This document shows, one piece after another, positions 42,596 through 53,805 of a stretch of 64,000 nucleotides of DNA; position 1 is the stretch's first letter, and each line of letters begins with the position of its first letter. Both the position numbers and the translations under genes were made by a program. The notes below the pieces were generated by a model that did not search any database, was not told the origin of the DNA, and saw only the letters and a program-made list of their open reading frames with translations. The stretch comes from Brachypterus glaber (Eukaryota > Arthropoda > Insecta > Coleoptera > Kateretidae): positions 1,736,001-1,800,000 of the forward strand of contig OY294046.1 of the NCBI GenBank assembly GCA_958510825.1. The letters run 5' to 3'.

Positions 42596-43109
42596 AAAAA
42601 ATATATATACTTGTAAACATAATGAGTTTGAATTATTTTCATTGATCGTTATAGTCAAATCTTGATTGAATGATATTTTTTACACCTGTCAGTAATTAAT
42701 TTACATTCAAATAACAAATTAATAGTGATGTAATTAATTAATATTATTGAGTTGTAGGTAATCCATTTAAAATTCGCCCCTTAGGCTACGGAATTCAAGA
42801 TCTAAAAATAGCCCCAACAACCTTGCGAATTGTAAAAGAACTGGTATAAAAAAACTGCTACCGAATTGCTACTGTGTGTAAAAATACAGTGAGTCAGGCA
42901 AGTGGATACAAAACGTATGCCTCGGGGCTTTTGCGAAAAAAAATGGTACATTATTATTCTTGTTTTTTATGAATGAACATATTTATTTATATTATCGAGT
43001 AGGTGTAGATCGATGTTTTATTCGAATAAAAAACTAATGATGTTGCTATTGATACAGATTTACATGTAGTACCACACTTAATCATTTTAATTTATCAAAT
43101 TCATCTTTA
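42596..43109. other. AT-rich stretch, nothing recognised
   Basis: No repeat family or coding sequence recognised. Confidence 0.5.
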
Positions 43110-43530
43110 CACTGAAAAAAATGACGTTCTTGGCTCAAAGTAGTCAACACTCTTGGCAGTTATTCTATTAGCTTAAAAGATGTGTATCTTCAAACAAAAG
43201 TATTTATTTTGTCCCAAGAAAAGTGTCGCTTTTGAAAATTTTAAAATTCTCTTGGACCTGGAGCATTTGAGGCAAAAACCATTTATCTTGTTTTAAGATT
43301 GTTAAAAATTAAATAATTTTAAATACTTTGGCCCAAAAATTTTTCTTATGAGACAAAACCACTTGCATTTCACACAAGATCAAAAAATTTTAAGCTAAAG
43401 AATCAGAAAGATATTGGCAAGTGAATTATATTTTCATGTTAATAGAAGGCGCTTTTGGACGTATTCAAGAGTGCGAAGCATTTGGCCTAATTGCATATGT
43501 CATTACCGCAAAGGATCCTTTTTTTCAGTG
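43110..43530. mobile_element. CACTGAAAAAAA-ended TIR element
   Basis: 421 bp between CACTGAAAAAAATG and the complement of CACTGAAAAAAAGG, with TA on both sides as for Tc1/mariner-type target sites. The interior has no transposase; the 69-codon frame at 43421-43630 runs across the terminus and is not a gene. Confidence 0.7.
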
Positions 43531-43794
43531 TAGGGTTTTGACTACAATTTTAAAAGAGATTAAAACTTTTAAAATGACGTTTGAGTTAATAGGAGATCAG
43601 TTTCAATATAAATCAATCAACCAACGTTGACTGTTTTACTTTTCACACTAGTTAAAAAAATTAAGCGTATTAGTGGTGCTTTTAGATACACTAAAATAAA
43701 AAAATACCTTATAGATATTTTTCAATAAAATATAAGTAGAAAACAAGTATGCTTAAGCTTTTTTCCCGGTGAAGTTTTAAGTTAAATTAAATTA

Positions 43795-44253
43795 TAGTAT
43801 ATTAAAGTACTAGTTTCATAACATACGTTTTTAGTGCACGAGTACAAGCTTGCGGCGAGTTTTCTAAAGTACTAGTGCTCTAAAAACGTGTTATGAAACG
43901 AGTGTTTTACACAATTTTTTCTATTTTGCTCTAAAATTTAAAAAACTTACATTAAAATTGATGACTGATTTAGGGATTTTTGTTTTGGGTTGGCATTATA
44001 GTTTACACTATGTTTAAAATTCTAAGAACAAATGATATTTTGATACATTTTACAGTCATCATAACCCAAACACAAAATTTTGTAAAAAATTAAACTTTAA
44101 ATCGACATTGACATTTGCACGCAAAACGTCAAGAGATAGGCTTTTGTATGTTGCCAACCAAACAGAAAAAAAAGTAGAGACCTCTTATGGGCCTATAAGA
44201 ACAAGCAAAATGCTTGTGATTAAATAGCTTATAAGAGTCGCAAAATAGAAAAA
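43795..44253 (+). repeat. Family C repeat, copy 3
   Basis: Has both hairpin arms at the left (AAGTACTAGTTTCATAACAT and its complement with GTGTTATGAAAC) and the right hairpin. A ~55-bp deletion near 44058 removes TCTTCTTTTTTCAATGCAAT found in other copies. Confidence 0.85.
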
Positions 44254-45067
44254 ATTATATTGGATATTTCTAATTTTTAAGTGGTGCACCCTAAAACTTT
44301 TTTGTTTTAAATATATATTTTTTTAATTCGTATGATTGACTATTATTTTGAAAGTGATTTTTCCTGAAAAATGACGTTTATGTCACGTTTACTTTATTTT
44401 TTCGATTTTTTTTTAGTCTAGCCCCTATAACTTTTTTGGTTTCTTTTTGGTTTCGGGGGATTTTTTTTTATTTGGTACGATTGATCTCTGTAATAACAGT
44501 ATTTTTCATAATAAAAATGAAATTGATTAAAGGTTTTCGTCCAATATTTTCGATTTTTTTTCAATGTTTAGCCTTTCTTATATTTTTGTGGTAATTATTT
44601 TTAATTTTTTAATAGCTTTGCATCGTTATCAAGATTGATTTTTGCTAAAAATTTGAGTCGATCGGATTATTCTTTCTTAAGTTATCGTGCCGGAAAGAAA
44701 GAGTGGCATGCGGATGGACAGACAGACAGACAGACGGACAAACGGACAGACAGATAGACAGCCGGCCTGCTTGTCCAAACCCAAATACTAAAAATTAGCC
44801 TAAGATATTTGTCCTATGTTTTCTAAATAAAATTGTCCTAGCTAGTCTTTACTAGACCAATAAGTCAGGACTAGGTCTAACTGTATAGATCTTAGTAATT
44901 TGATTTGACTTTTTAGATCATTTTGTCCTTACTTTCTCAGATAGAACAAATGCATTTAGTATGACAATTTATTTTTCTGACAAAAAAGTATATCACGTAT
45001 TTTTGATTTAAAATAAAACAGAACCCAGCTTCATATTTATTTAAACACGTTTTCAAAAAGTGCAAAC
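44254..45067. other. T-rich repeat stretch with a CAGA tract
   Basis: A (GACA)n-type tract lies at 44716-44762, preceded by GAGTCGATCGGATTATTCTT and CCCCTATAACTTTTTTGGTT, which parallel the CTGT-bearing stretches at 35 kb. Non-coding. Confidence 0.45.
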
Positions 45068-45403
45068 AATAGTTATTTATGGTACTAGTGGGTAAACTAG
45101 GATATTGCCCATGAGAAAATTAACCTGCGAGGCGTTAGCCAAGCAGTTAATTTTGGAGAGGGCAATATCGGTTTACCCATGAGTGCCATACAAGGTTTTA
45201 ACCAATAAATAGCTTAGGAATTCATAGTTTTATTAAAAATTTTAATGACATTTACAAGAAAATAATTTGACAAGTGACAGTTGAGTGGGTAAAATAAGTA
45301 ATTATCCACTCAATAAAGTAAAAGCCACGCGGGGGTTATTATTGAGTTTATCTATTTAAAATAAAGCTGGTAATTGTCTTATTATCTGTATGTATTGGAT
45401 AAA
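45068..45403 (+). mobile_element. Family A element, copy 10
   Basis: Complete; differs by GTAAACTAGGATATTGCCC and TTTTGGAGAGGG from the consensus. Confidence 0.9.
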
Positions 45404-45773
45404 AACAATAAAACTGGCCATATCTCGAAACATCTAATTTGCAGATAGGACGACTTGTCTGAGCCGGGCAGCGTGCTGTGCTAAAACCGACAGAAGCATA
45501 ACGTTCTCTGCTGTGACCCTCGCGGCGCACCTGAATCTCTCGCGGTACGACCGTTGCCGGGTACTTACCTGGTATTCTACAGAACACCAAATTGTTTGGA
45601 AAAGTAAACAGGAGGTGTGTAAAAGTGTGCGACCAATCGCAAGGGGGTACGAGAGTTCGAGGCGTGACATACCGTATAAGTCATAATAAGTAAATTATTC
45701 ACAGAAATACAATGATGTGTTTATGTGAGAAGTGTAAAGTATATTGGACTTTTTTTTCACTACTTAATTCCTA
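45404..45773 (-). other. GC-richer segment with a candidate splice donor
   Basis: 45440-45670 is much richer in GC and CpG than the flanks. On the minus strand AATACCAG is followed by GTAAGTACC (45561-45568), a strong donor match; upstream (higher coordinates) lies GCGATTGGTCGC, CCAAT-like in complement. Two overlapping minus-strand frames of 78-80 codons resemble nothing known. It could be a first exon of a host gene on the minus strand. The evidence is only compositional plus one splice motif. Confidence 0.3.
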
Positions 45774-46489
45774 ATAGTATATTCTATAACTAGTATGGAA
45801 TAGACAATATTCCGCGCGAGCGGAAAGTTTGTCATACGAGCCAGCAGGCGAGTATGACGGTCCCGCGAGCGCGGAATGACTATTCCATACGTGTTGTAGA
45901 CTGTACTTTTTCTTAGACTGCAAATATAATACACTGTATGGCTTTAAACTGCGGACAAGGTTAAAAACAATGTTTTTTTGTGACTCGACATTGTAAATGC
46001 AACAGGACACATATTTTTAAATAAAGCAATTAATGTTATTTAATAATTTTATCAAATCAGTACTTAAAAAAGATTTTTATTTAATTTTAGCACATATTTA
46101 CAAATTATAGTGCAAAAATTAAAGGTTATGTCAGATTGTTGTGACAGATATCAGGTTTAAATATTTAACAATAGATGGAGCAGTTTTAGTTTTTTGAACT
46201 AAATTGATAAAAAACTGGTCAAATATTAAGAAAAACTAATAAACTTTATGTAATTTTAACGCAAAACTTTAAATTGCATTAAATTATTCAATATTTCATG
46301 GTAAAATAAATATATTTTTGCTAATTTTGCTACAGTTTTCTTTACTTTTATAAACAAGAGATGGCACTACACGGCTCATTCTAACACTTGATACGGAATA
46401 TTCATACGTATCTAGAGCTAGAATGCATTCATTCTGTGTTTGAAAAGTGTGTGTATTTGCTTACATTTTAAAGCAGTCGTAGAAAAATA
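45774..46489 (+). mobile_element. Family B element, copy 6 (full length)
   Basis: Complete from AATAGTATATTCTATAACTA to AAAGCAGTCGTAGAAAA, palindromic end intact. Confidence 0.9.
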
Positions 46490-46778
46490 AAATACTGTTG
46501 TCAAAGATTACTATGTTTATTTAAAACAAATCAATTGTTTTTTTTTTTCAAAAAATATTTTTTTAAACGATTTTTTTTTATTTTTTAAACTACTTTTTTA
46601 ATTTTTAAACTGGTATATTTTTAATTTTTAAACTATATGAAAACGCAAAATGCCGTATATGATGACAAACTAGCAGTCGAGTTAATTTTTTTAGCTTAGC
46701 CTTTAAAGTATATATTAACTTTTATATTTCTGATAATACTTGCATTAAATAAATTTAATTTTTCTGTTATTTTTACCC

Positions 46779-46846
46779 AAATTTTTAAAATTTTTAAAAT
46801 TTTTAAAATTTTTAAAATTTTTAAAATTTTTAAAATTTTTAAAATT
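46779..46846. repeat. (AAAATTTTT)n minisatellite
   Basis: About 7.5 units of a 9-bp, nearly self-complementary repeat. Surrounded by AT-rich sequence (46490-46944) without other features. Confidence 0.95.
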
Positions 46847-46944
46847 AACCGCTAAAAAATATACAAAATGCGTCATCGATGTCACATTTAAAAACAAGCA
46901 TTACTTCATACCTACACTATTTCTTAAAAAATATTTTATAAAAT

Positions 46945-47375
46945 CAGGGCCGTAACCAGAAAAAAATCTAGGGGGCTTAGCCCCCAGGGTAAAAAAAAGA
47001 AAAAATACATTCATGAAAAAAAGCTTTGTCCCTGACGATTTCTACGAAACTTGGCGCCCCTGCAAAAGAAATACCAGGGGAGGTCTCAGTAGCGAAAACG
47101 CCAGGGCGCCCCTGCGAAAAAAAATTGGCGCCTCAAAAATTACCTTTACTAAGAAAAGCTTTGTCCCTGGCGGTTTCTGCCAAAGTTGGCGCCCAAAAAT
47201 TACCTTTACGAAAAAGAGCTTTACTCCTGACGGTATATACCAAACTTGGCGCCCCTGCAAAAGAAAATTGGAACCCCAAAAAAAATACCATGGGGTCTCA
47301 GCGAAAACGCCAGGGGGAGCTCAAACCAAGGTCAGGGGGGGCTTAGCCCCCTGCCCCCCACTAGTTACGGCCCTG
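46945..47375. mobile_element. hAT-type MITE with 8-bp target duplication
   Basis: Ends CAGGGCCGTAACCAG and CTAGTTACGGCCCTG are inverted; GGGGGCTTAGCCCCC blocks lie inside both ends. TATAAAAT stands directly on both sides (46937-46944 and 47376-47383), a perfect 8-bp duplication as made by hAT transposases. The interior has three diverged units with CTTTGTCCCTGRCGRTTTCT and ACTTGGCGCCCCTGCAAAAG; frames of 100-160 codons run across them in more than one frame, so I read them as repeats and not as a protein. Confidence 0.9.
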
Positions 47376-47397
47376 TATAAAATTACAACTCAAATTA

Positions 47398-48182
47398 ACG
47401 CAATAGAGCTCTGTACAACCAGAATTATGAAACAAAAGACGTCTACCCTATCTCTATCTCATTTGTGCACGGCACGCCACTACCAACTTAAATAAATTAA
47501 AAAAATATTGCATTTTTTTCAATTTTTATCAACAATTACCGTTGATTTTTGCAAATAAAGCTAAAGAAATTAATATTTTTTGCTAAGAAATAAAACTGAT
47601 GATTTAATAGTAAAATAAAGAATAAAATATAAATCCTATTAATCAGTTTATTTATGTACAAAACACAACCTCAAATATGAAATGGTAAATATGAATTTAT
47701 TTAATGTTTATCATATTGATTATTAACTATATATTATCATTATATATTTTAATATCGTTACCAGTTTCTACATTTCAAGAAATTCATATTATGACGAGCG
47801 TTATTTCTGTTATAGCTACCAAAATGCCAAGATGTTTTTACAAGGTTTGCAAAAGTCCAAACGAATTTCACCTAGGCTTTAAATCTAAGGTATAAAGAAA
47901 GAACTTACCTTTGGTAAACAATATTTAAATATCAAAACTCGTAAAAGTACTATAATAGTAAATAAAAACACAATATTTAGTAAAACACACAAAAAACTGA
48001 AATCAAAACAATATCAAACGCAGCTCACACAATGACAGTGGCTAAAGAAAATGGCGTTCCTGACAGTGCAGCCAACATAAAACCTAGGAGATTTTTTTTT
48101 CTTTATGTTGGTGATATTACTTCTATCCTTTTTGGGTAGAACTTGTGTTCCTGTCTAATCTAAATGGAGACATCTCCATTGA
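47398..48182 (+). mobile_element. Family G element, copy 2
   Basis: Begins 15 bp after the hAT target duplication with CAATAGAGCTCTGTACAACC and ends with GGAGACATCTCCATTG. Longer than copy 1 and without its hairpins. Contains a 63-codon frame at 47704-47895 with no similarity, and TTAAAATATT-rich interior. Confidence 0.45.
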
Positions 48183-48683
48183 CTTAAAATTAACCCAGGA
48201 TTATTTAAACCTTTAAAAAATAATTCCACGTTTTGTTTTAATAGTATCTTTTTAGGCCTTTTTATGAATAAGAAAAATATATTTATGACATAAAACATAT
48301 ATAATTACCACTTTCGAATAGACCAAACTAGGTCTACATGAACCTAGGATTAAATACATTGAACTCAATATTTTACTCAAATTTCACAGCTTTGAAAAAG
48401 TTATGTGGGCACAAGATGTTAAGCTAGGACGCTCATTTTTGGTAAACGGACCCAAGCATTTTTTATTTCAAAAAAGTACCTTTTTCACTACACCCTAATA
48501 GGCATCTATTCTACTGCCCGAGGTACTCGGGATGGTACTCCGAAGGCTTATAAAATGAACACTAACGACATCTAGACTCCAGACATGAATCACTTAGTTA
48601 TACTTTAAATTTTAAAGGTACAAGGACGCGTATGGTTTGGACGAATAAAAATAAATTGAAAAAACGTGATTAACAAATACATA
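48183..48683. other. Stretch without recognised genes
   Basis: No repeat family or coding sequence recognised. Confidence 0.45.
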
Positions 48684-49340
48684 CAGAGCGGTTTAAAAGT
48701 CACCCCCCCCCCCACCTCTTAACTTTTGAACCAGTTGAGATACCGACTTCAAATTTGGAACTTTTAAATAAGACAACTTAAACCATCTTTTAGCATATAT
48801 TTAATACTTTCAGCTCTTAAAATGTGGGCAGGGGGGCATGGGGGCACATTTTTTTAAATGGAAAGGGTGACCCCCCTTACATCATTTTAAAGCTTATAAA
48901 ATTCTCCATTTAACTCCATATTTTTAAATTAAAAAAAAAATTGGGTTTAAAATGGGGTTGAAAATGGGTATTAATGTCAAAATTCCTCTAAAAAAAACAA
49001 ATAATTTTTTAAAAATACCTAATTTTATCATAAAAAAATGTTAATTATATACTAATTTTAGTTAAAAAATCAAAACCTTAAAAAACATTTTTAAAAAATT
49101 TAAAAATGTTAGTTTAAATAGAGAATTTTATAAGCTTTATAATGATGTATCACACGACCCCCCTTTCCGTTTAAAAAAATGTCCCCCCCCCCATGCCCCC
49201 CTGCCCACATGTTAAGAGCTGAAAATATCAAATATATGCTAAAAGATAGTTTAAGTTGTCTTATTTAAGAGTTCTAAATTTAAAGTCGATATCTCAACTC
49301 GTTCAAAAGTTAAAAGGGGGGTGACGTTTGGACCGCACTG
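48684..49340. mobile_element. mariner-type foldback MITE, 657 bp
   Basis: Ends CAGAGCGGTTTAAAAGTCAC and, in complement, CAGTGCGGTCCAAACGTCAC, flanked by TA. Arms of about 230 bp are complementary (AACTTTTGAACCAGTTGAGA with TCTCAACTCGTTCAAAAG; GGGCAGGGGGGCATGGGG with its complement). Centre is AT-rich and non-coding. The CAGTGCGKYC end and TA target fit Tc1/mariner-type elements. Confidence 0.85.
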
Positions 49341-50301
49341 TATAATAACTTTATAAATATACAAATATATAATTATTACACTATAAAAAATGAATATGTA
49401 ATTATAATTATGTATACACATAATTTTGCATCTTAATATGTTTCAATCCAGATAAATGTAAAATTTACTTGATTTTGTATGTAATTTTACAGTTTGTAAT
49501 TTAAAAAAAAATTATGTAAGTTTATAGTTTTAAATAAAAATTACATGTAAAATCCAGTAAATTTTAAATTTGTAAAATCCAGTAAATTTTAAATTTACAT
49601 GCAGAATCATAGGTAATTTTTACAGAGTATATTTTTATAATATTTTCAATAAAATTTTGAAAATTTTAAATTAAAAAACTTAAAAAGATCTTTAATCTTA
49701 CAATGAGCAAAATCACAAAATTTTTTTTGATGCCTCAACCATTATAGTATTGAGTACTGAGTATTGAGTACTTTCAATTTTTAATTTCTTACTAGTATAC
49801 CAGTATACTGGACAGGGATAAAGCAAAAAAAAAATAACTTTTCAATCAAAGAATTACCATTCTTTTTTCGAATAAAGAATTGCCAGTCTTTTTTTTTTCT
49901 AGAAAAGTAAATGATAACCAAAAAAAGTTCAGTACTTCAAACTTTACCCTCTTTTTGATGAAGAAATTACCAACTTTCCAAATTTTCCTTCAATTTACAC
50001 ATTTCAAAATTCAAATTTAGTCGAAAAATTATACACTTCGTAAATGTTATTATGAATAAAAACAATGTCTTAGACTATCGTTCTTGTACTAAAATGGAAC
50101 TGATAAAAGAACAAATGAAAATAAAACCGTTTTTCTACTTATAGCAAGTTGGTATTACCAACTTAATTAACATCAAAAGCAAACCATAAAATGTAAATTG
50201 CCTAGATCTATAAGTTAAAAGCTTTTAACAAACCCCTATAAACGCTTCTAAAAATATTTAACTATTATTCATGATAAGAATAATTAGAAAGGGCAATGAA
50301 G
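49341..50301. other. AT-rich stretch, nothing recognised
   Basis: Small direct repeats such as GAGTACTGAGTATTGAGTAC at 49754 and AATCCAGTAAATTTTAAATT at 49551-49600. A palindrome GTTGGTATTACCAAC lies at 50150. No gene. Confidence 0.5.
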
Positions 50302-50441
50302 AATATACTTTTTCTACGACTGCTTTAGAATGTAAACAAAAACACACACTTTTCAAACAGAGAATGAATCCATTCTAGCTCTAGATACGGTATGCATATT
50401 CCGTATCAAGAATGAGCACATGTAAAACCATCTCTTGTTTT
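50302..50441 (-). mobile_element. Family B element, copy 7 (end fragment)
   Basis: Has the ATATACTTTTTCTACGACTG end and the first 120 bp only, including the ATACGGTATGCATATTCCGT palindrome. Confirms that this terminus carries the same 20-bp block as the other end, inverted. Confidence 0.8.
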
Positions 50442-50455
50442 ACCCGTTTAATATT

Positions 50456-50550
50456 TTTTACTAGAGGTACATTACTACCGAAAATCCTAACAATTCTATT
50501 AAAACTCTGTTGGAGGGGTAAGTAAAAAATAATATTCCCACCTCTTCAAC
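50456..50550 (+). repeat. Family N hairpin repeat, copy 1
   Basis: TACATTACTACCGAAAATCC followed by a hairpin GTTGGAGGGG.../...CCCACCTCTTCAAC. Same sequence at 54232-54333. Confidence 0.7.
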
Positions 50551-51420
50551 ATTCAATTCTTGTAGCAGAACAGCAGCCTTTATCTAGGATTGAACCAGAA
50601 ACTTCTTCTATAAATAATGAACATTGTCATTATTTTTATATATATTTAAGAAAAGAGAACACTTTAAGTGGCTAAAAAAAATAAATAATAAACTTCCCTT
50701 ATCCTGAAATCTAAGAAATTTTAAATCTAATTAATCTTAAAAAATGATAAAACTTTTTAAGTATACACTGATAAAAGAGTTTATTTGTGTCAACTAAATA
50801 TTTGTTTGGATATGGGCAATAAAATTATATGGTTGTGACAAATAAATTTTATTTCTGTCAAACAAACTATTTTGTTCCAATTAATAAATCATTTTGAAAT
50901 TTAAATATTCGTTTACATGAACTAAATATATACAGTATTATTAATTTGAGCCTCAATCAAAATATGACAAATGTCAAAATGTGTCATTTCGAGGTAATTG
51001 AAATAAAGGCACCTGTAACAATAATAAAGTGTAGAGAAATTAATTTGGAAAAGGCGTTTTTGTTGAAAACGTGTAGAGGAGTTAATTTGGAAAAAACTCT
51101 TTTATTAAAAAAAGGCAATACAGAAATAACTGTATTAGCGAATGCTCTTCATCTTTATCTAATATTTGGACACCAATACTTAACGATGAAGTATTACGCG
51201 GTAACTTAAATTTGCCCTTTTTTCAATAAAAGAGTTTTTTCAAAATTAACTTCTCTATACGTTTTCAACAAAAACGCCTTTTCCAAATTAATTTCTCTAC
51301 ACCTTTCTATTGTTATAGGTGTCTTTGTTTCAATTACCTCGAAATGACACATTTTGACATTTGTCATATTTTGATTGATAAAGCCAAATATTGCACAAAT
51401 TCTTTCAAAAACTAAAAATT

Positions 51421-51462
51421 TTCTTTGAAAACGGGATCAGATTAGATCCCGAAACGTTAGAA
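51421..51462 (+). ncRNA. Hammerhead-like motif of family P, copy 3
   Basis: Identical to copy 2 in all structural positions: TTCT/AGAA helix I, TTGAAAA, stem GGGATC/GATCCC, GAAA, ACGT, T. The U3-A8 replacement is kept in this independent insertion. Confidence 0.55.
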
Positions 51463-51759
51463 GTTAACTAATATTCAGTTTTTCGTTCTTTTTTAATTAT
51501 TTTAACGATTTATCAAGAATTTTATTAAAAATTCTTTATTTAGGCAAAATTTTTAAACTTTTTGTATTGACTAATAAAATTTTTTAGGTAAAGAAGATAT
51601 AGCACATAAGTATTATTTTAAAAGCAATACCTTACCAGCGCATCTAGAAATAGGTGCGCCTGATAAGAACATTTTAATTTTATTTTCTGTTTTAGATTTT
51701 TTATTGATATAAATAGTCATTGAGGCGAAATGGCTTACTTTAATAATACTGTAAATATA

Positions 51760-52572
51760 CAGTGCGTGCATTAAGTCTGGAATCACCCGACAGGTCGATT
51801 TATATTTTTAATTCTGCAAATTTTGGTCTAAAAAACGTTATCAAAATTGGCACCCCCTTGCACCCTCACCCCCCAACTTTTTTTTTTCAAATAGCAACCT
51901 ACCCCTTGTGATACATCATTGGAAAGGTAATTTAATAAGCTTTCCAACAGTGTATGATAAAGCCTAATTTGTTAAAGGGTCTATGAAAAAACGCATGTTT
52001 TATTTAAACATTGTTTGTGTGAAATATTACGCATAATATGGTAATTGTTGCCCTATTTCCTACTTGGCACCTTCCAGAGAATCTAAATAAGGTTGTTTTA
52101 AACTTATTGTTATATTTTATACCTTGTTGAAAAATGCAATTTTTTTTCTTTTTATTGACCAATTTTATGTTTACTATTTAATCGATTTTAATCCCGTTTT
52201 TTTACTGTCCACTGTCAAAGAGCTGAAGGACATCAATTTGAACATTTATAGTGAACTAAAGTTATACTTTACATATCTTTATAATAAACTAAATTGTGCA
52301 TTTTATCATTAGCCCTTTACCAAATTAGGCTTTATTATACACCGTTGGAAAGCTTATTAAATTACCTTTCCAACGAAGTGTCACAAGGGGTAGATTGCTA
52401 TTTGAACAAAAAAAGTTGGGGGGTGAGGGTGCAAGGGGGTGCAAATTTTAATAACTTTTATTACACCATAATTTGCAAAATTAAAAATAAAAATCGACCT
52501 ATCCGAGGGTTTTTGTGTTTTACTTGTAACTAAAAAGTTAATCGGGTGATTCCAGACTTAATGCACGCACTG
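51760..52572. mobile_element. mariner-type foldback MITE, innermost of the nest
   Basis: 813 bp with perfectly inverted 34-bp ends starting CAGTGCGTGCATTAAGTCTG, flanked by TA/TA. Arms of about 230 bp remain largely complementary (GGCACCCCCTTGCACCCTCA with its complement GGTGAGGGTGCAAGGGGGTG). Interior AT-rich, with short frames only. Inserted in the TTTACAGTATT-type terminus of the family P copy. Confidence 0.92.
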
Positions 52573-52858
52573 TATATACGCCTCAAATAAATTATAGATT
52601 CTATTTAATTAAATATTTATTTGACTCAAATAAAATTTGTTACTCAAAACCAAATAATTTAATTGACTATATCCAAATAAATCCTTTTTATCAGTGTAGG
52701 TTTGAACCTGAAGTTAGCACTTACAATTAACAAAAATCACCAATTATATAATAGTATATTAAAGTACTAGTTTCATAACATACGTTTTTAGCGCACGAGT
52801 ACAAGTTTAAAAACGAGCCGCTTGCGGCAAGTTTTCTAAAGTACTAGTGCTCTAAAAA

Positions 52859-53701
52859 GATTGTCTCACAACTCTATTTGCAGACGACACCTCCAAATTA
52901 GTCAGTGCCTCAACAAAGGAGCAACTATCAAAGCTAGCAAACACATGCAATATGCAAGAATGGTGCAGTACAAACGGTTTACTTCTTAATACACAAAAAA
53001 CGGACCTTATTACATTCACCCCCAAAGGTACCAAAATAAATTCAAGTATTCTGGTTAAAACAAACTCAAAAAGTATTAAGCAAAACACGGATACTAAATT
53101 TCTTGGAGTGTGGATTGACAGTCATCTGCAATGGGACAAACACATTGAAACTTTGGTGAGTACTCTTGCTTCCAAAAATTTTGCTATATTTAAATTGCGC
53201 AATTCAGTTAGTTTTGCGTCTTTGAAAATGTTCTACTACTCTTGTGTAAATTCCTACCTCTCTTACGGAATCCTCTGTTGGGGAAATGCAACAAAGACCG
53301 ACAAACTATTTGTCATGCAAAAACGAATAATTCGAACCATGCTTAAGCTACCATATCGAACTTCATGTCAACCTTATTTTAAAAAACATAAAATTTTAAC
53401 AATCGCATGCCTTTTTATTTTAGAATGTGCATGCCACATTAAAAAAAACTTACATTTGTACCCCAAAAGCGGTGATCATCATAATCATTTTACAAGGCAA
53501 GAAACAAAACTATATATTCCCTTTTCAAGGCTCACCCAAATTCAGAAAGGCCCGCACATTATGGCACTTAAAATCTACAACCATTTACCTATTGCCATAA
53601 AAAAAGCAGGCGGATTCAAACGCTTTCCAACTGATGTTAAAGAAGTTCTCTGTCAACACGGATTCTATACCGTGGATGATTTTTTTAACACAAATCTGTG
53701 A
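52859..53701 (+). pseudogene. LINE reverse transcriptase, C-terminal 280 codons
   Basis: Open from the truncation point: TTLFADDTSKLV (FADD at 52877-52888, the RT catalytic box), MQEWCSTNGLLLNTQKTDL, KFLGVWIDSHLQWDKHI (thumb region of jockey/CR1-like RTs), LSYGILCWGNA, MQKRIIRTMLKL, and an end rich in F and N. Reading frame intact to TGA at 53699-53701. Endonuclease and the upstream RT motifs are missing, so the product would be inactive. Confidence 0.93.
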
Positions 53702-53805
53702 TATTTTATTTTAATAATATTGTATTTGTATTTTCTAATGACGTGATAGTAATTACTGTATAGTTTACTGTATAGTTTGCTTTCTAATAAATGAATTTGA
53801 ATTTG
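52859..53805 (+). mobile_element. 5'-truncated LINE insertion
   Basis: 947 bp inserted in family C with AAAA on both sides. It carries the C-terminal half of the RT and a 100-bp 3' UTR with AATAAATGAATTTGAATTTG, a short GAATTT-repeat tail. Same lineage as the LINE at 21.3 kb by protein, although that one ends in (TAA)n. Confidence 0.9.

Larger units (their letters stand above)
50929..52606 (+). mobile_element. Family P foldback element, copy 3, middle of the nest
   Basis: Left terminus TACAGTATTATTAATTTGAG; right terminus CGCCTCAAATAAATTATAGA resumes after the inner insertion. It has a large internal hairpin (50950-51225 against 51226-51383: AAAATATGACAAATGTCAAA with its complement), including a 42-bp tandem duplication in the left arm (TTAATTTGGAAAA units at 51040 and 51082). 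The 87-codon frame at 50946-51209 lies wholly in this arm and is not a gene. Confidence 0.8.
50764..52698. mobile_element. CACTGATAAAA-ended TIR element, outer shell of a nest
   Basis: TACACTGATAAAAGAG at the left and the complement TTTTTATCAGTGTA at the right, TA-flanked. Only about 165 bp on the left and 95 bp on the right belong to it (shared inverted TTTGTTACTC/ATTTGAAATT-like AT-rich arms). Everything between about 50929 and 52606 is inserted. Confidence 0.7.

Noticed and set aside
47013..47495. 160-codon frame as a host gene
   Set aside because: It spans the hAT MITE and its target duplication, and is made of that element's internal tandem units.
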